From Adineta ricciae (Eukaryota > Rotifera > Eurotatoria > Adinetida > Adinetidae): 64,000 nt of DNA. The stretch lies in contig CAJNOJ010000002.1 of the NCBI GenBank assembly GCA_905250025.1, positions 992,001 to 1,056,000 on the forward strand. The letters run 5' to 3'. Below, piece by piece: positions 35,222 to 47,423 of this stretch. The first letter of the stretch is position 1. Each line of letters begins with the position of its first letter. A program made the translations under genes and the position numbers. The notes under the pieces are model-generated. The model was not told the origin of the DNA. It ran no database searches and saw only the letters and a list, made by a program, of their open reading frames with translations.

Positions 35222-35561
35222 ACAAGTTTATCTGTTGCCGTGACGAACAAACATATAAGGGACATTGGGTGTCATATGATCATCAGGTTCGATACTCTTT
35301 GTCTATTTTATTCATGCTCTTTCTTCAACATTTCAAAAGAGAATTTTCCTTATATTTCGTCCAAGCAATGGATGTTTGTTAATGTTATATTTAGTACTTT
35401 TCCTTTTTTTTGATGTTCTAGTAGTTTTTCGTTGATAAATCTGCCTTTCGTTTTGTTTTTTTTAAACAATAAACAAACTGATTTTATCAGAATCATAGTA
35501 TTTCACATGTTTTGTTTGAAATCTTTTCAGATAAGAAAAAAAAAAGAGAATCAGAACACAA
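35222..35561. other. Intergenic interval mysA-mysB
   Basis: These 340 bp contain the 3' UTR of the cyclase, with AATAAA at about 35,468, and the short promoter of the methyltransferase. The poly-A signal suggests separate transcripts rather than one operon-like message. No gene is seen. Confidence 0.4.
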
Positions 35562-36354
35562 ATGACAAATTTAGTGGATATCAAATCCCATCTATCAAAT
35601 GATCCAATCGATCACTATATCATGGATCATACTTTTCGGCCAACAGCTGAACAAAACGAATTGATCGAATATACTCGATCTTTACCAGGTAAAATCTCCT
35701 ATATATATATACACTTTCATGAACAACAATCTCATATTCTAGAAAAATTCGCACTGATGATCGGCTCGGCTGATGCTGCTCAATTCTTTCAAATGTTAAT
35801 TCGAGTTAGTCATTTCAAGCGTTGTATTGAAGTCGGCACACTTTCAGGTTACACATCCATGAGCATGGCGTTAGCGGTTCCTGATGATGGGCTAGTAGTT
35901 ACCTTAGATATTGATGATAAATATGTTCGACGTGATATATGGGAAAAGGCTGGTGTTGCAAAGAAATTGGATTTACGGATCAAGCCCGCATTAGATACGT
36001 TGAATGAGTTATTAGAACAGTATGGAGAAAATAGCTTCGATTTTATTTTTATTGATGGTGATAAGGTTGGTTCATTTGTAGTTTGATCTATCGTGTATAT
36101 ATATAAATGCTTACTTCTACTTCTTTTAGCCGAATTATGTTAACTATTATGATTTATGTCTTCGTCTAGTACGTCCTAATGGTCTCATTGCAATAGATAA
36201 TACAATTTATACAGGTTTTGTCGCTGATCCAAGCAAAAATGATATCAATACAATAACCATTCGACAGTTGAATGATAAAATCAAACTCGATCAAACAGTG
36301 GATGTGTGCCAATTACGTCTTGGTGATGGCACAACATTCGTACGAAAGAAATAG
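35562..36354 (+). CDS. mysB: Class I SAM-dependent O-methyltransferase in the MysB role
   Basis: Three exons (35562-35688, 35743-36065, 36130-36354) encode 224 residues of the caffeoyl-CoA-type O-methyltransferase family. Motif I is RCIEVGTLSGYTSMSMALAV. Next are VVTLDIDDKYVRR (acidic residue for the SAM ribose) and DFIFIDGDKPNYVNYYDLCL (metal-binding Asp, with the family's ID-x-DK-x2-Y). LVRPNGLIAIDNTIYTG and a closing LRLGDGTTFVRKK follow. MysB converts desmethyl-4-deoxygadusol to 4-deoxygadusol by this chemistry. The general family is certain. The mycosporine role rests on its place between the cyclase and the transporter, since related enzymes in animals methylate catechols. Confidence 0.85.
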
Positions 36355-36760
36355 ATAAATTCATTTGTTTTTCCGAAAGAAATTCAGTCTGGATCAGAAT
36401 GCTTGTATTCTTTTTTTTTGTTTTGTTTCGATAAATACAAATAAACCTTTCCATTCATATTAACCGTAGTCGCATTGCTATTCACGTTTTTGGTTAGGCA
36501 AATTTGTACGCCATCTATCAAACCTTGTCGTACTCTAACATCATTCGATGCCTCATAACTGTATGTGAGCGAATGTTCATACTCTAATTACTTCCTATCA
36601 GTAAGAGAAACTATCTGGTACCTTGTATGACTGGTTACCTGTGATATTTGATGGTGAGAAGAATAGATTCGTGAATAGACCTGATATTAGTAAACACGAT
36701 GGCAATCAATTAAAAACACATTTACGCTGTTTGGAAACTTAGAATAGGAACGAAACTATC
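36355..36760. other. Intergenic interval mysB-transporter
   Basis: About 400 bp, with a poly-A-signal-like AATAAA near 36,440. No gene is seen. Confidence 0.4.
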
Positions 36761-38649
36761 ATGCGTTTTTCATTGCGTTGCTCATTACATCGATTATTTC
36801 ATTCACATTTAGTTGAAATCATTATGTGTCTACAAGTAAGTATCACCTCGAGCTCCCCTATTCCAGTTAAACTTACATTAAAGAAATCTTTTTTTCTGTT
36901 TAGACACTTTATTACTATTTAGCTTCATCTATCGGTCAATACATTTATAACTACTATTTGACTACTTACAACCCATCAGCTGTTGGCTCATTTCAAACGT
37001 TAGAATCAGTGAGTGGAATGACAACGTCACTGTCGTATAATAAGGAATTTAATCAATGTAAACATCGATCCAGTTCGGCACCAGCTCAACAATGGGCCCA
37101 ACAACAATCTTCAAATTTATTCTTCTATCAAACTGTAGCCGCAAGTGCTCCAACAATTGCGATGACTTACATCTTAGGATTGTATACACATCAATTGGGA
37201 AGGAAATTTGTACTCATTCTTACAATGTTCGGGAATGTCCTTCAATACGTAATTTGGTTGTTTACGATACACTATCGAGTAGGTTTTTGAAGACAAAATT
37301 GTGCCTGAATCGATTGTTCCTCATTTTGTTAGTTGCCTGATTATTGGTGGTATATCGCTGCATTTGTATCTAGTTTAGTCGGCGGTGGTAACGTGTCTGG
37401 TTTTATTCTGAACTTGATCATTACAGATAGCACGGAAGAATCCGAAAGAACATCGAAATTTCTTTACATTGGTGTTGTATGTACAGCCGTTGGTGCTTTT
37501 ATTTCACTCGTGATCGGATTCTGGATTGAATATCGTGGTTTTATCGATCTCTACTGGACAGCATTATTTCTTCAGTTACTAACAATATTCATTGTTTATC
37601 GTTATATGAAATCGGACTCGTTTGTACCTGTTCTGTCGAATAATTCCTCTCATTATAAGAAGAAGATCGACAGTAAATGTAGTCAGTTAATAGAGATATG
37701 TACAGTATTCACTCCACGTCATACATATCGGTCAAGAAAACGATCGCTTAGTTTGATCATTACGCTGATAGCGTTTATTTTTCATATTCTTGCATCTTTA
37801 GCATTCAGTGTGCCATTCCTGTGGTTTCAACTCAACTATCCATTCTGTTGGTCAGGTAAATACAGTGCTTTAATTCTATCGACAAACTCAAAGGTTTTGA
37901 GAGTACTCTGTGAACCTTGAAAGATAAGCGAGAAAGAACGATATCGAGATATGCATATTTATTCCAATTACTTCCATTCATCGAGTGCTTTTTATCAATA
38001 GACTTGCATGCAAATTTGACCCTATTCGCAAATTTATCGTTTTTCTTTAGCGAAAGAAATCGGATATTACAATACGGTATCATCAATTATTTGGTGCATC
38101 GGTAGTGTTGTTGGTTTGAAGTTTTTAACTTATACACGTTATAGCGATGCTGTTATTTGTTGCATATCCCATATATTTTTCGTTATGTCAGCATTATGGA
38201 CGTCTCAAGCGTACTATAATTGGCAATTATATGCGGGGTTACTAATATCACCATTTACATCCTATCAAGGATCGTTGACATACTCGATCATATCAAAATG
38301 GTTAGAACCCAGCGAAATCAATAGTGCTTATACATTCATAACGGAGATTAGTACAATTTTAAATGTGTTTGGTAATTCGTTTTTTAATTATTTATATTCT
38401 GTTACAGTTAGTCGTTCGAGAAATTTTCTAATTCTTGTCGCAGCCGGTCTTGGATTGATTCCGTTAGTTTTGAACTGTTTCTTATATTTTGTAACAAAAA
38501 ATCTGCCTGACAATAGTGATAATCGCATCACTGAGTGTAAACCAATTCTGATACCTGATCATATGCCAATCCGAGTGCCTGTAGGAACAGATACGATTCT
38601 TTTGCCAGCCTCGACAGGGAGGAAATTCGATCTACATCAGATGAGTTGA
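36761..38649 (+). CDS. Major facilitator, SLC46-like
   Basis: The first exon (36761-36835) starts MRFSLRCSLHRLFHSHLVEI. The protein has about 12 helices. After TM1 there is a polar extracellular loop and QQQSSNLFFYQTVAASAPTI. Then comes the MFS loop motif LYTHQLGRKFVLILTMFGN, corresponding to G-x3-D-x2-GRK, and GGGNVSGFILNLIITD in TM4-5. The middle loop is basic and the second half ends with a long polar tail (FDLHQMS). This layout fits the SLC46 group (proton-coupled folate transporter and relatives), which moves small organic anions and nucleoside-like compounds. It follows the methyltransferase on the same strand, so carrying the mycosporine product or a precursor is possible but only inferred from position. 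Confidence 0.75.
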
Positions 38650-38906
38650 ATCTCCTTTGTGATAATTCTTTTTCTCATGAAATCTTATTGTAATTTGTTT
38701 TACTTTCTCTGACACAGTAACATTGAACTGAACAAATTTCTTTTTGAATAAATAATAATATTGAACGATAAGTTGAACTCATCACAGAGAGTTATTTAGT
38801 CTGCAAGTCATTGGATTTTAAATACAAAACTAAAGCTTGACTTTTATATTGAGGCATCATTACACGGGTAGTAACAAAAAGGAACACATGAGACATTTAA
38901 CTAAAA

Positions 38907-40060
38907 TCAATGTAAATTATCCCTCGAATAGTAAAGAACTAGTTCAAACACAAGTGCACTGAGAGCTGATATAGGTCCGCGAGACATCAGCTTTGGTAAC
39001 ACACCCCGGAACAATCCATTTATGCCTTCTTCACGCCATAAACACGCTAAACCGTGAAACGTGTTTCTATAGAGAACTGTCGATGATGTTTTTCCTAATG
39101 TATCGATATTTTGAGTTTGTATTCGTGTTTTCACCACATCAAGTGGATTCACACATGCGGACGTGATTGTTCCAGCAACAAAACCGGCTGCTAGCTGTGG
39201 AAGACGATGAACAGCATGTGTGTCGTCCTTTGACGATTTCTTCCATGTAAAATAATGTAATATTGATGGATGATAGAGAAGAGTTTTGACATTTTCATAA
39301 GATGTCCACCATATAGATGATGCAAGCGCACTGACGATAAATGTGGCACCAAGTCCTCGATAATAACCTTTGATACCTTCATTAACATAGATTTTACGAA
39401 TTGCATCAAACGAAGATTTGTAAGGACTATCAGATACTTGGAGACGTTGAACAATCACATCGCTAGGGACGTAGAATAACACACTAACGGCATCAGCTAA
39501 ACAATTCAAAGAGACAGAAAACACATAAGTTGAATCGAAAAAGCATTTCTTGATTACCGAGAGCACCAGCAAGAAAGGGTGCATAAAATCGTGCTGATGT
39601 ATTATTTGTAGCGTTCAATCGATCTTTCGTAGAAATGTAAACACCAAGGTAGAGACCATACGCGGGTAAACCAGCGATATTTGAAAACCAAAACCCGCGA
39701 TACAATGACGATATACTACCAGTTGTAGTTGTTTTCGAAATACTGGCACGAATATGATATCGAAAGGATTGTAGAAGAGTTAAATTGCGTCGATCACTTT
39801 GTTCGCGTGTTTTCAAAACAAAGAATCTAGTTGGAAGATTTTATGAGAATAATGGAAATTGTGTGTTATTAAACAACGACATACGGGTAGAAAATAGCAC
39901 TTTCAAAAGTTGTGGAAACAGCAATTAAAGTTCCAAATTTGAGAAGATTTACATCAGACCATTTTGTCGTATGTGGATCGAATGTATCTTCAGCTTTTGT
40001 CGCTGATATTGCATCTGACTTCGATTCAATAGGTTCAGAATTGAGTTGACTGACAACCAT
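38907..40060 (-). CDS. SLC25A44-like: Mitochondrial carrier, SLC25A44-like
   Basis: Three exons, starting at the ATG at 40060 (MVVSQLNSEP), encode about 370 residues with the three-fold carrier repeat. The signature motifs are YPYVVVKTREQ, VPSDVIVQRLQV and NPLDVVKTRIQ, with following G-x-YRG-like elements (SLYRGFWFSN, GYYRGLGATF, GLFRGVLPKL). The protein should sit in the inner mitochondrial membrane with six helices. The first motif has Tyr-Val in place of the usual acidic position, and the second begins VPSDV, both of which recall SLC25A44, the branched-chain amino acid carrier. The family is sure; the subfamily needs a tree. Confidence 0.82.
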
Positions 40061-40431
40061 AGCATGATCTGAGTAAAAAGTCAACTGGACATTTTCAAAC
40101 TATGATAGAATTTTTCACGTAATGAAGCACAGCTAGTAGATGACGACTATTATAGTGAATTTCATTCTGAATGGTAGATCAATAAGATCCACTAAAATTA
40201 CAACCCCAAACCACTGTGCTGATAGATACAGCTAGATACAACACCATCGCGACATCTGTCTCGTTCGCTTTTTTTCTCGCTGTACGTACACTATAGTCGC
40301 ACCGAACGTAGTACCCTTAGCTTAACTTACTTTATATATATATCTCTGAAATGGAATGTAATAGATCAACAGTATTTATATTTTGACTAAAAGAATGTTT
40401 ACATCGATACAATCGTCATTCAGAAAAGGAT
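40061..40431. other. Intergenic interval
   Basis: About 370 bp contain the upstream region of the carrier and the 3' region of the next minus-strand gene. No gene is seen. Confidence 0.4.
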
Positions 40432-41595
40432 TTATACAGGTGACTCTTGGATGCATCGTTTTTTGGCAAACACACGTTTGCTATCGTTTGGTTGCCGAAT
40501 ACGCACGTCATTTATAGAACGGAATGTCAAGTGTTTAATAGTCGACAAATTCTCTATGCTTTTCTGTTGTAAATCAAGTAAATTTTCTTTTATTTCCGTT
40601 GTAATATGACGTGGGTCAAGTAATTGTTCTTTATCATCATGTTTATCAAATGAATTTTTCGTAATCGACAATATACGTTTGTCAAGTAGGGACGCATAAC
40701 GTCGTTTTCGAGACGATGGTGAAATTGATAGTGAAATTGTTTCGATTGTTTCCGATACTTTCGGTTCATTCATAATGCGTTTCTCTCCAGGTGGTGTAAT
40801 ACCACCTGCCGATGAAATACGTGATTTATGCTGAAGAATAGCATCGCTATTGCCTTTGACAATACCAGCATGATTCATATTTACAGACGTTTTTGCTGCG
40901 GTCGAATGGTATGGTATATCACGGTGACGAATTCGTAAAATATTAGAGTGACGAATGAAAATGAATATTGAGACAAACCATAACAAAAGAACGCAGATAA
41001 CAATAACAATTTCGTGTGCTCGAAGTGGTTCGATTTCATCAGCTGAGAACAAAAGAAAGAAAAAGTTTTATATGAATTATTGATCTTTTGTGGTCTGGGT
41101 TTATCACACATAATATGACATTATTTTTATTATTATTATGAAAAACCTGCCATTTGAGAGAAACTTCATTTACTATTTGAACATGAATTCTTTTTTTTCT
41201 AATTTACTAAAAGCTACTCTTCTGATCTCATGTCTTATAAAACAAGCTGCGTCCCTTATAAAGGAGACACAGAGAGAGTTAAAAATCTTGGACGTACGGA
41301 AAATTCATTTTACCTCCATCTGCATTTCTTGGTGTAGAAATTTCAATTGTATTATTATTTGTCGATGATTTTTGAACGTATAGAAAGAGTTTTTGTGCAG
41401 TTGTCAACAACAAATTTAAATCGTCTGAATCAGTCTAATGAAAAGACAAAAGAATTCACGCGTATAACAAGATTAAGTCATCAGGTTAAACCTTTTCCAT
41501 GCTTTTGTGCGGCCAAAGTGCGAATTACGTCAATCAATTCATGATCTACAACATCAAATAATTGATTACAGAAGATAGCAATCGTAGTTACTTGT
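40432..41595 (-). CDS. Membrane protein of unknown family (5' end unresolved)
   Basis: Three exons join in frame with canonical introns: 41595-41492, 41424-41313 and 41042-40432. They read QVTTIAIFCNQLFDVVDHEL, then LNLLLTTAQKLFLYVQKSS with a sequon-rich NNNTIEIS segment, then one transmembrane helix (IVIVICVLLLWFVSIFIFI) followed by a long basic, Ser/Thr-rich cytoplasmic tail (SPSSRKRRYASLLDKR) ending CIQESPV. This suggests a type I protein with its N-terminal part outside. Exon 1 lies behind an acceptor (CTCTCAG), so the start codon and any signal peptide are in a further upstream exon I could not place with confidence. I do not recognise the family. Confidence 0.55.
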
Positions 41596-43920
41596 CTGAG
41601 AGGATATTTTCATTTATGTGTGATTCTCAACATTCGCAGATTGTTCACAACTACTTGTTACCATAAGAGTGTCTATGGAAATGCTTTTTTTCTTCTTCCC
41701 CTCGTTTTTTCTCCTTCTCATTCATTAATATTCCTCGAGAGAAAGCGAGTTTTTCTCCAAAGGCAAGAAAATATCTCTAAAAGTTCTCACTCCCATCACT
41801 TGTCGGTAATCATTCGAGTAGCCAATGCATCGATTTCAATATCTCAAGTGGCACTAACTTCATAACTTTGAAAATCGATAAATAAAAAGTCCAGACGAGA
41901 AAAACAATCATCAGTCACAAAGCGAGTGTCAGATGAACAGGAAATTGTCAACAGATGTTACTTTTTCATCATATGAAGTGTAGGGGAACGTTATGTCAAA
42001 CTAGAGATTCATATTTTGACAAGAAACCTGTGTAATTGTTCATTAAAGAAGCTCAATATCGTCTAGATTGTCTACAAAGAATGAGTACTCCCTTAGCAAA
42101 CGGATCAATACTCAGCTAGTTGACTTTCAATTATTATACTGTCAACAAATAACTAGTGATTGTTGAATGAAACAAAAATAAACAATCGACTTGTTCAATG
42201 TCCACAAGGAACTGAGAGAATTTAATTGAATACGAATATGAACGATGAACATAATCTACTATTCTTGTAAAAATAAACTTTGTTCAAAAGATTTTCAAAC
42301 AAGGAATCAGTTTTCTTTTAATATAGAATATGAATAGGACATTCCACGCATAGAAAAGTACGATCTACGCGTACAATTACAAAGTAGGACAAGAAAAATT
42401 CATTAACTTGATAGCAGAAATAGTAATGACATTCAGCGAAACGACGGTATATTCATTACTGGATGTAACAATCAAAACTAGAATGGAATTTTTACGAATG
42501 AAACCTGGGCGACATCTCCGATCGAATTTATTTCGTTGGTTATGGACTAATTTAATAAATCTATCCGATTCGATTTTCCTTTTTTCCATCGATCGATGAT
42601 ATTTCTCCCCGTTGACTAAACGAGTCTGACTTTATCATGAATATGTCATTAATCGAAGTTAACATGTAATCCTTGATATTCGTATGTAACTTATTCGAGG
42701 TGCGATACGTTTTTAAAAAGCAATCAATAGGACGTGACTCTCTTTCTTTTTCGCAATGTATACATCGAACAGGAATATGGTGTTACAAATCAATCATAAA
42801 ATCGATTTACCATGCATATAGCTTAATTTATATTTGATGTATATGAATCTATAGCGTGCTAATCGAATAAATGATTCATTTGTTTATTTTTGTGTATGGA
42901 GTTGCGACGCAAAGTCGAAGACGAGCTTCTTGTTGCTATTAAGACCTTGCGTGTTGACTGTTAATTGAAAAGGAAATTATGTCGGATGTTCAACGCTTCT
43001 GAATGAATGATAAGTAAGACCGATTCGCTCGTGTCATAGACGAACATGCACGATCTAGAACGACTTAAATAGAAAAAAACTTTTTCCTAGTGTAAGTCAT
43101 TCGAATTATTTTGATCCCGAAGTGAAAGATTCGTAATTCCTAATGCGGGGAGAGGTTCGACATGATCTTTGTCTTTCTTTGTCATTTGCGATAAATTATC
43201 CGTAACCTTCAGCATAATCATCTAACCAGTCGATCTGTTATGTCTCGGAAACTGATTATCAATAGCGAAACGCGAACAGTTTTATGTATAAGTTCATTTG
43301 TCTTCTCTTTTTTCTTATCAGAACATCATAGCCCACAAGAGAACATCTTTCGTGTGTGTAATTCCAATCGAACTGGCGTCTTCTGAGTTTTCTTGTTTTC
43401 CAGTAGTCGATGAAAATATCATTATTATTATTACATATGTATAGGTCAATTGAAAGTAAATAATTAATTGAATCACTCTCTGACCTTATATTTTGTCTTT
43501 TAGTGACAAAAGAGATATATATTTGTTTAATTTTCAGCATTGAAGTCCAAGGGCATGTTTTTTTGTATCGATCGACGTATTTGTTATGACCAAAACAACC
43601 TTGTGCGTCGTTTCAATCATAGAAACGATTCATAGCAGAGAGAAAAAATATATTCTGGCTATCGTAGATGAGCTTTAGATTACTTCGCACCTTTCTACAT
43701 TCATTTATAATAGTCGAAGGAAAAGAAATCTGTATATTACAACCTAAATATCGCGTGTACAATTACCTTCATTGTACTAGACTAATATGTATACAACGAT
43801 GTAAACTATGTTTGATCTATTGTCTCTCTCTCTCTCTCGTGACGACAGTATGCATACTTGTATCCTCAACGTTTGCTTACGTCTTACGACAATGGATTAA
43901 CAATTGTTTTAATTTCAGAT
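41596..43920. other. Long intergenic interval
   Basis: About 2.3 kb separate the unknown membrane protein and the HAD gene. It includes a (CT)n microsatellite at about 43,822-43,838. It may hide the first exon of the upstream minus-strand gene. At its right end a TTTCAG acceptor (43,913-43,918) lies two bases before the HAD start. Short frames lack domains. Confidence 0.4.
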
Positions 43921-44724
43921 ATGTCTCGTTTAACAAAAGTTTCTTTATCAAGTCAAACAACATCACCTCCTGTCGCACCGACGAAACGATCTCAATCATC
44001 TACATCACTCATATCGTTAATGAGATTAAAAAATCAATCTCGTCGTTCGAATACCAGTCTATCTGAGAAAAATTCATCGTCACGTATCAATGTCTCGAAA
44101 CAGAATTCCGAACAACGGTCTAAAGCTCGTGATATTGTCCTAGGTATCCTTCAGAAGAACATTAAATTAATCGCAATCGATTTCGATAGCACATTTCTAT
44201 CGATACATACGGGTGGTTTCTATCAAGGAACAGTGGATAGTTTATTAGAATACATTCGTTCGACGTTCTTTTATTTTGTTCAAGAACTTCTTGATTCATC
44301 AGCATTTGGTCATACGCTACATGTTTGTATTGTGTCATTCTCAGCTCAAGAACAATTAATACGAAAACTACTTCAACTAGCATTCAAAACATCGTAAGAA
44401 TCGATTCAATGTCTGTTTTAATAGTCAATTTGGATATTTTCTAGAAAAACGGATCGAATTATTATTCGTTGTAATACCCCTGAATTCGTGGCAAATATGA
44501 ACAACGACTTTCTTGGTAAAGAATATCATTTATCATCAGTAGTTACGGAATTATCTACTCGACGGCATAAAACAATAAAACCCAATGAAATTCTTTTACT
44601 TGACGACGATGTACACAATATCTTGATTGCCGAAGAATTTGGTCATCGAGTATTTGAAATTCGAGATGAAATTAGTCTCGACATTCTCAAAGATTTCGTC
44701 TTTAATCTCCTACCTGACAGTTAA
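43921..44724 (+). CDS. HAD-superfamily phosphatase-like protein
   Basis: Two exons (43921-44393, 44445-44724) encode about 250 residues. A Ser/Arg-rich, probably disordered N-terminus of about 75 residues precedes a HAD fold. Motif I is KLIAIDFDSTFLSIHTGG, with the DxDxT nucleophile and acid Asp. Motif II is CIVSFSAQEQL (Ser). Motif IV is EILLLDDDVHNI, with the metal-binding Asp pair. A Lys for motif III could be in the KTDR region after the intron. The catalytic residues are therefore in place for an Mg-dependent phosphatase. The substrate is unknown; similar short HAD proteins are found in protists and other rotifer-like animals, but I cannot name a subfamily. Confidence 0.75.
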
Positions 44725-45087
44725 ATTTTCTGTACATCAACGAAAAAATCTCATTGTGTGTATTTTTATGTGTTAACAAACATTTATTTTAATCGAAATA
44801 GTCAGTCCAAGTCAGAAATGATTCTTTTCTTTTATTCTACACTGAAGTTTTTCGAAAGAGGACGACTGTGTATTAACACATCTCGAATTTTTACCGCCAG
44901 TTTATATTTGCGTCTCTTTAACTTATTTTTATCCTTTCTCTGAAAAAGAACGAAAAGAGACAGAAGTGCATCATCGAAAGGACGGCAAATACGAAACAGA
45001 AACACACCGCTGTTATAGACTCGAACAGCAAGTTTCATATAAAGATGACAATGCAAAAAACGTTTCGCGTATTTTTGTTTTTAGACG
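44725..45087. other. Intergenic interval
   Basis: About 360 bp hold the 3' UTR of the HAD gene and the short leader of the reductase, whose start is three bases after a TTTTTAG acceptor-like site. No gene is seen. Confidence 0.4.
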
Positions 45088-45791
45088 ATGAGCTCCATCG
45101 ACAATCAGAAGATATCCGTGGTTGAAGGCATGCAAAAAAGCGGAATGCCCTATGTTCGACTGGGCAATACCGGTTTACAAGTGTCTCGAATCTGTTTGGG
45201 CATGATGTCGTACGGCACACCAAAATGGCGTGAATGGGTTCTTGAAGAGAAAGAAGCACGACCATTTGTTAAACGCGCATTGGAGCTCGGAATCAATTTT
45301 TTTGATACTGCGGATATGGTTAGAAATGAATAATTGAAAAAGGAAAAACCAGTTAATTAGTTGACATATTTTTGATTATTTTAGTACTCAGCTGGTGTGA
45401 GTGAAGAAGTTACAGGGCGAGCTTTGAATGACATGGCTATTCGAGAAGAGATCGTCGTTGCCACGAAAGTATTTCATCAAGTAGCCGATGGTCCGAATCG
45501 AAAAGGTCTTAGTCGAAAGCACATTTTCGCCGCATGTGAAGCCAGCTTGAAACGCTTGAATATGGATTACATCGATCTCTATCAAATTCATCGATTCGAC
45601 AAAGAAACACCTATTGGTAAGGAGAACAATACAGGAATAATCGAAATTCATACGTGTTTTCGTAGAAGAAACAATGGAAGCATTGAACGACTTAGTTCGC
45701 TCAGGCAAAGTACGTGTGCATTTCGATGAATCCCTCTTTTAATAATGAAAAATAGGTTCGCTATATCGGCGCATCTTCAATGTACGCATGG
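45088..45791 (+). CDS. Aldo/keto reductase, N-terminal half (gene split by assembly)
   Basis: Exons from 45088 encode the first half of an NADPH-dependent aldo/keto reductase. MPYVRLGNTGLQVSRICLGM begins the barrel, LGINFFDTADMYSAGVSEEV holds the catalytic Asp and Tyr, and EEIVVATKVFH holds the catalytic Lys. YIDLYQIHRFDKETPI holds the catalytic His, and VRYIGASSMYAW ends it. The next base is an n at 45,792, after which the sequence switches to an unrelated coiled-coil gene. The missing piece, about 20-25 residues (normally ending in a QNHYN-like motif), should follow directly. The second half is at 53,666-54,110. The sequence is closest in style to bacterial, fungal and plant AKRs such as YajO; introns are short and host-like. 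Confidence 0.88.
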
Positions 45792-45792
45792 N
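45792..45792. other. Single n: left assembly junction
   Basis: An undetermined base sits exactly where the reductase coding sequence stops and copy B of the duplicated block begins. It marks a joined gap. Confidence 0.9.
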
Positions 45793-47423
45793 TAATCAAT
45801 ATTAATCGACGACTGGATACAATTGAACATTCTCAACGAGAAGCCGAAGGAAACATTCATGCAATAAATAACAATCTAGGAGATATTGTCACACGACATA
45901 CAGCTACAGATGCGCGTGTACAACAAAATGAAGATAAAATCAAAGGCGGTGCTCAAGCAGTTCGCGATCTTACAACTCGTGTTTCATCGTTGCCTACTAC
46001 TGATGATATTGCTGCTGTTCGACGTGATCTCAATGAAAAAGTATGTTGCTGTACTATTGCGCGTCTTGCTTGGCTTATGCATCTGTATTCTCTCAGATTC
46101 GTAATGATCTTCAAAAATCTATTCAACAACATGATGAAATTACATCTCAGACTTTCGCGAAACATGAACAACGTGTCAATAGTTTACGTGTTGATTTGAA
46201 TCTTTTGGAAGAACAAATGACGCAACGTATGAACAATGTAAGTGAGATGAGACATCCGTTAGCTTTGGCAGCAGAATTCAATGTGCTTTGAATATCTTCT
46301 GTAATCGATTTGAGATTTAAATAGAATAAATCTTTTATTTTAGACTGAACAACAACTTTCCAATCAAATGCGAGACAAACAAACTGATCTTGATATGTGG
46401 CGGCGAGATGTCGATCAAAAGATGGTTCGTTTAATGAACTTGAGAGAAACCATGCCACAAGAGGTAAGTACAGCCAAAGAAGAAAAACGAGCATCTGTCG
46501 AAATGTAATACAAATCTAGATATTCAATCTGAATGAGAAAATCGCAACCACACGACAAGAATGTATGAAGTTTTGTCAAGAAGAACACTTTCGAATGTAA
46601 ACTAGAACATCGATCTTCATATTATGCCATTATTTGATACATTGTCGGTGAAATTTAGGAAAAGTGATATGGAACGAAATACTCGAAAAGATCATGGTCT
46701 CACTCAACGATCTGTACCTATCGTGCCGGCGAGTAAACCTACACCACGGGATGACGATTATGATGATGACAGTGATTATGTACGTATGAAAAATTCCATA
46801 GCAAGTTGATTTCTTTCATAATCATCCGAAATTTTGTTTCTATAGAAAAAGAAATTAAAAAATGACGTTGAAGAGGTATTTATTTCATATCCACTTCTTT
46901 TCGTGTTATTCTTTCGTTTTGTCTATAGAAAAAAGAAAAAGAAAAAGAAAAAGATGAAACTGAGGAGGTATACTAAATTCTATTTGCATGAATTCCTCTT
47001 TTCTCATACACGCTATGCATGTTTTTATTTCATAATCAGTACTATTGTATTAGTTTAAGTGAATCGCGGAAAGTACATTTGCGTTTTCTCTTCTTTCATA
47101 ACGAATAATCACAGAATTCAGAGATTAGATCATTACAAACTCACAGTTAATCCTGGATTGGTTATCTTTCCTATCACTCTGACCGGATTCTGTACAATAT
47201 ATGTTATAAGTTCAACGAGTTGTCATTTCCAAAGCTTGAAATCGATCAACTATGTTGTCTGTGAATTGTGACCATGAATTCTTCTCCTGTTATACTCATT
47301 GTTTCGAAATTGAATGAAGAATTCTTTCTGCATTGCTTTTATTTTGCTTTCTAGCGTCTTCCGCCATCACTGCCAAGACAAGCATCGAATATTAATAAAA
47401 ATGACGATGATCCATATTATTAG
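45793..47423 (+). CDS. Coiled-coil protein, 5'-truncated second copy (copy B)
   Basis: This repeats the part of the coiled-coil gene from 1073 to 2706, beginning mid-exon at ININRRLDTIEHSQREAEGN and ending DDDPYY with TAG at 47421-47423. Exon borders and splice sites are the same as in copy A, and most changes in exons are silent. The 5' half is absent only because the block starts at the n at 45,792. In the assembled sequence the frame reads on from the reductase, which is an artefact. Confidence 0.8.

Noticed and set aside
43822-43838. CT dinucleotide run as a possible regulatory element
   Set aside because: It is a short simple repeat such as occurs at several places in the window (also near 16,470 and 62,640), with nothing linking it to a function.
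45780-46199. Apparent fusion of aldo/keto reductase to a coiled-coil protein
   Set aside because: The join crosses an n base at the edge of the misplaced copy B block. It is an assembly artefact and not a fusion gene.
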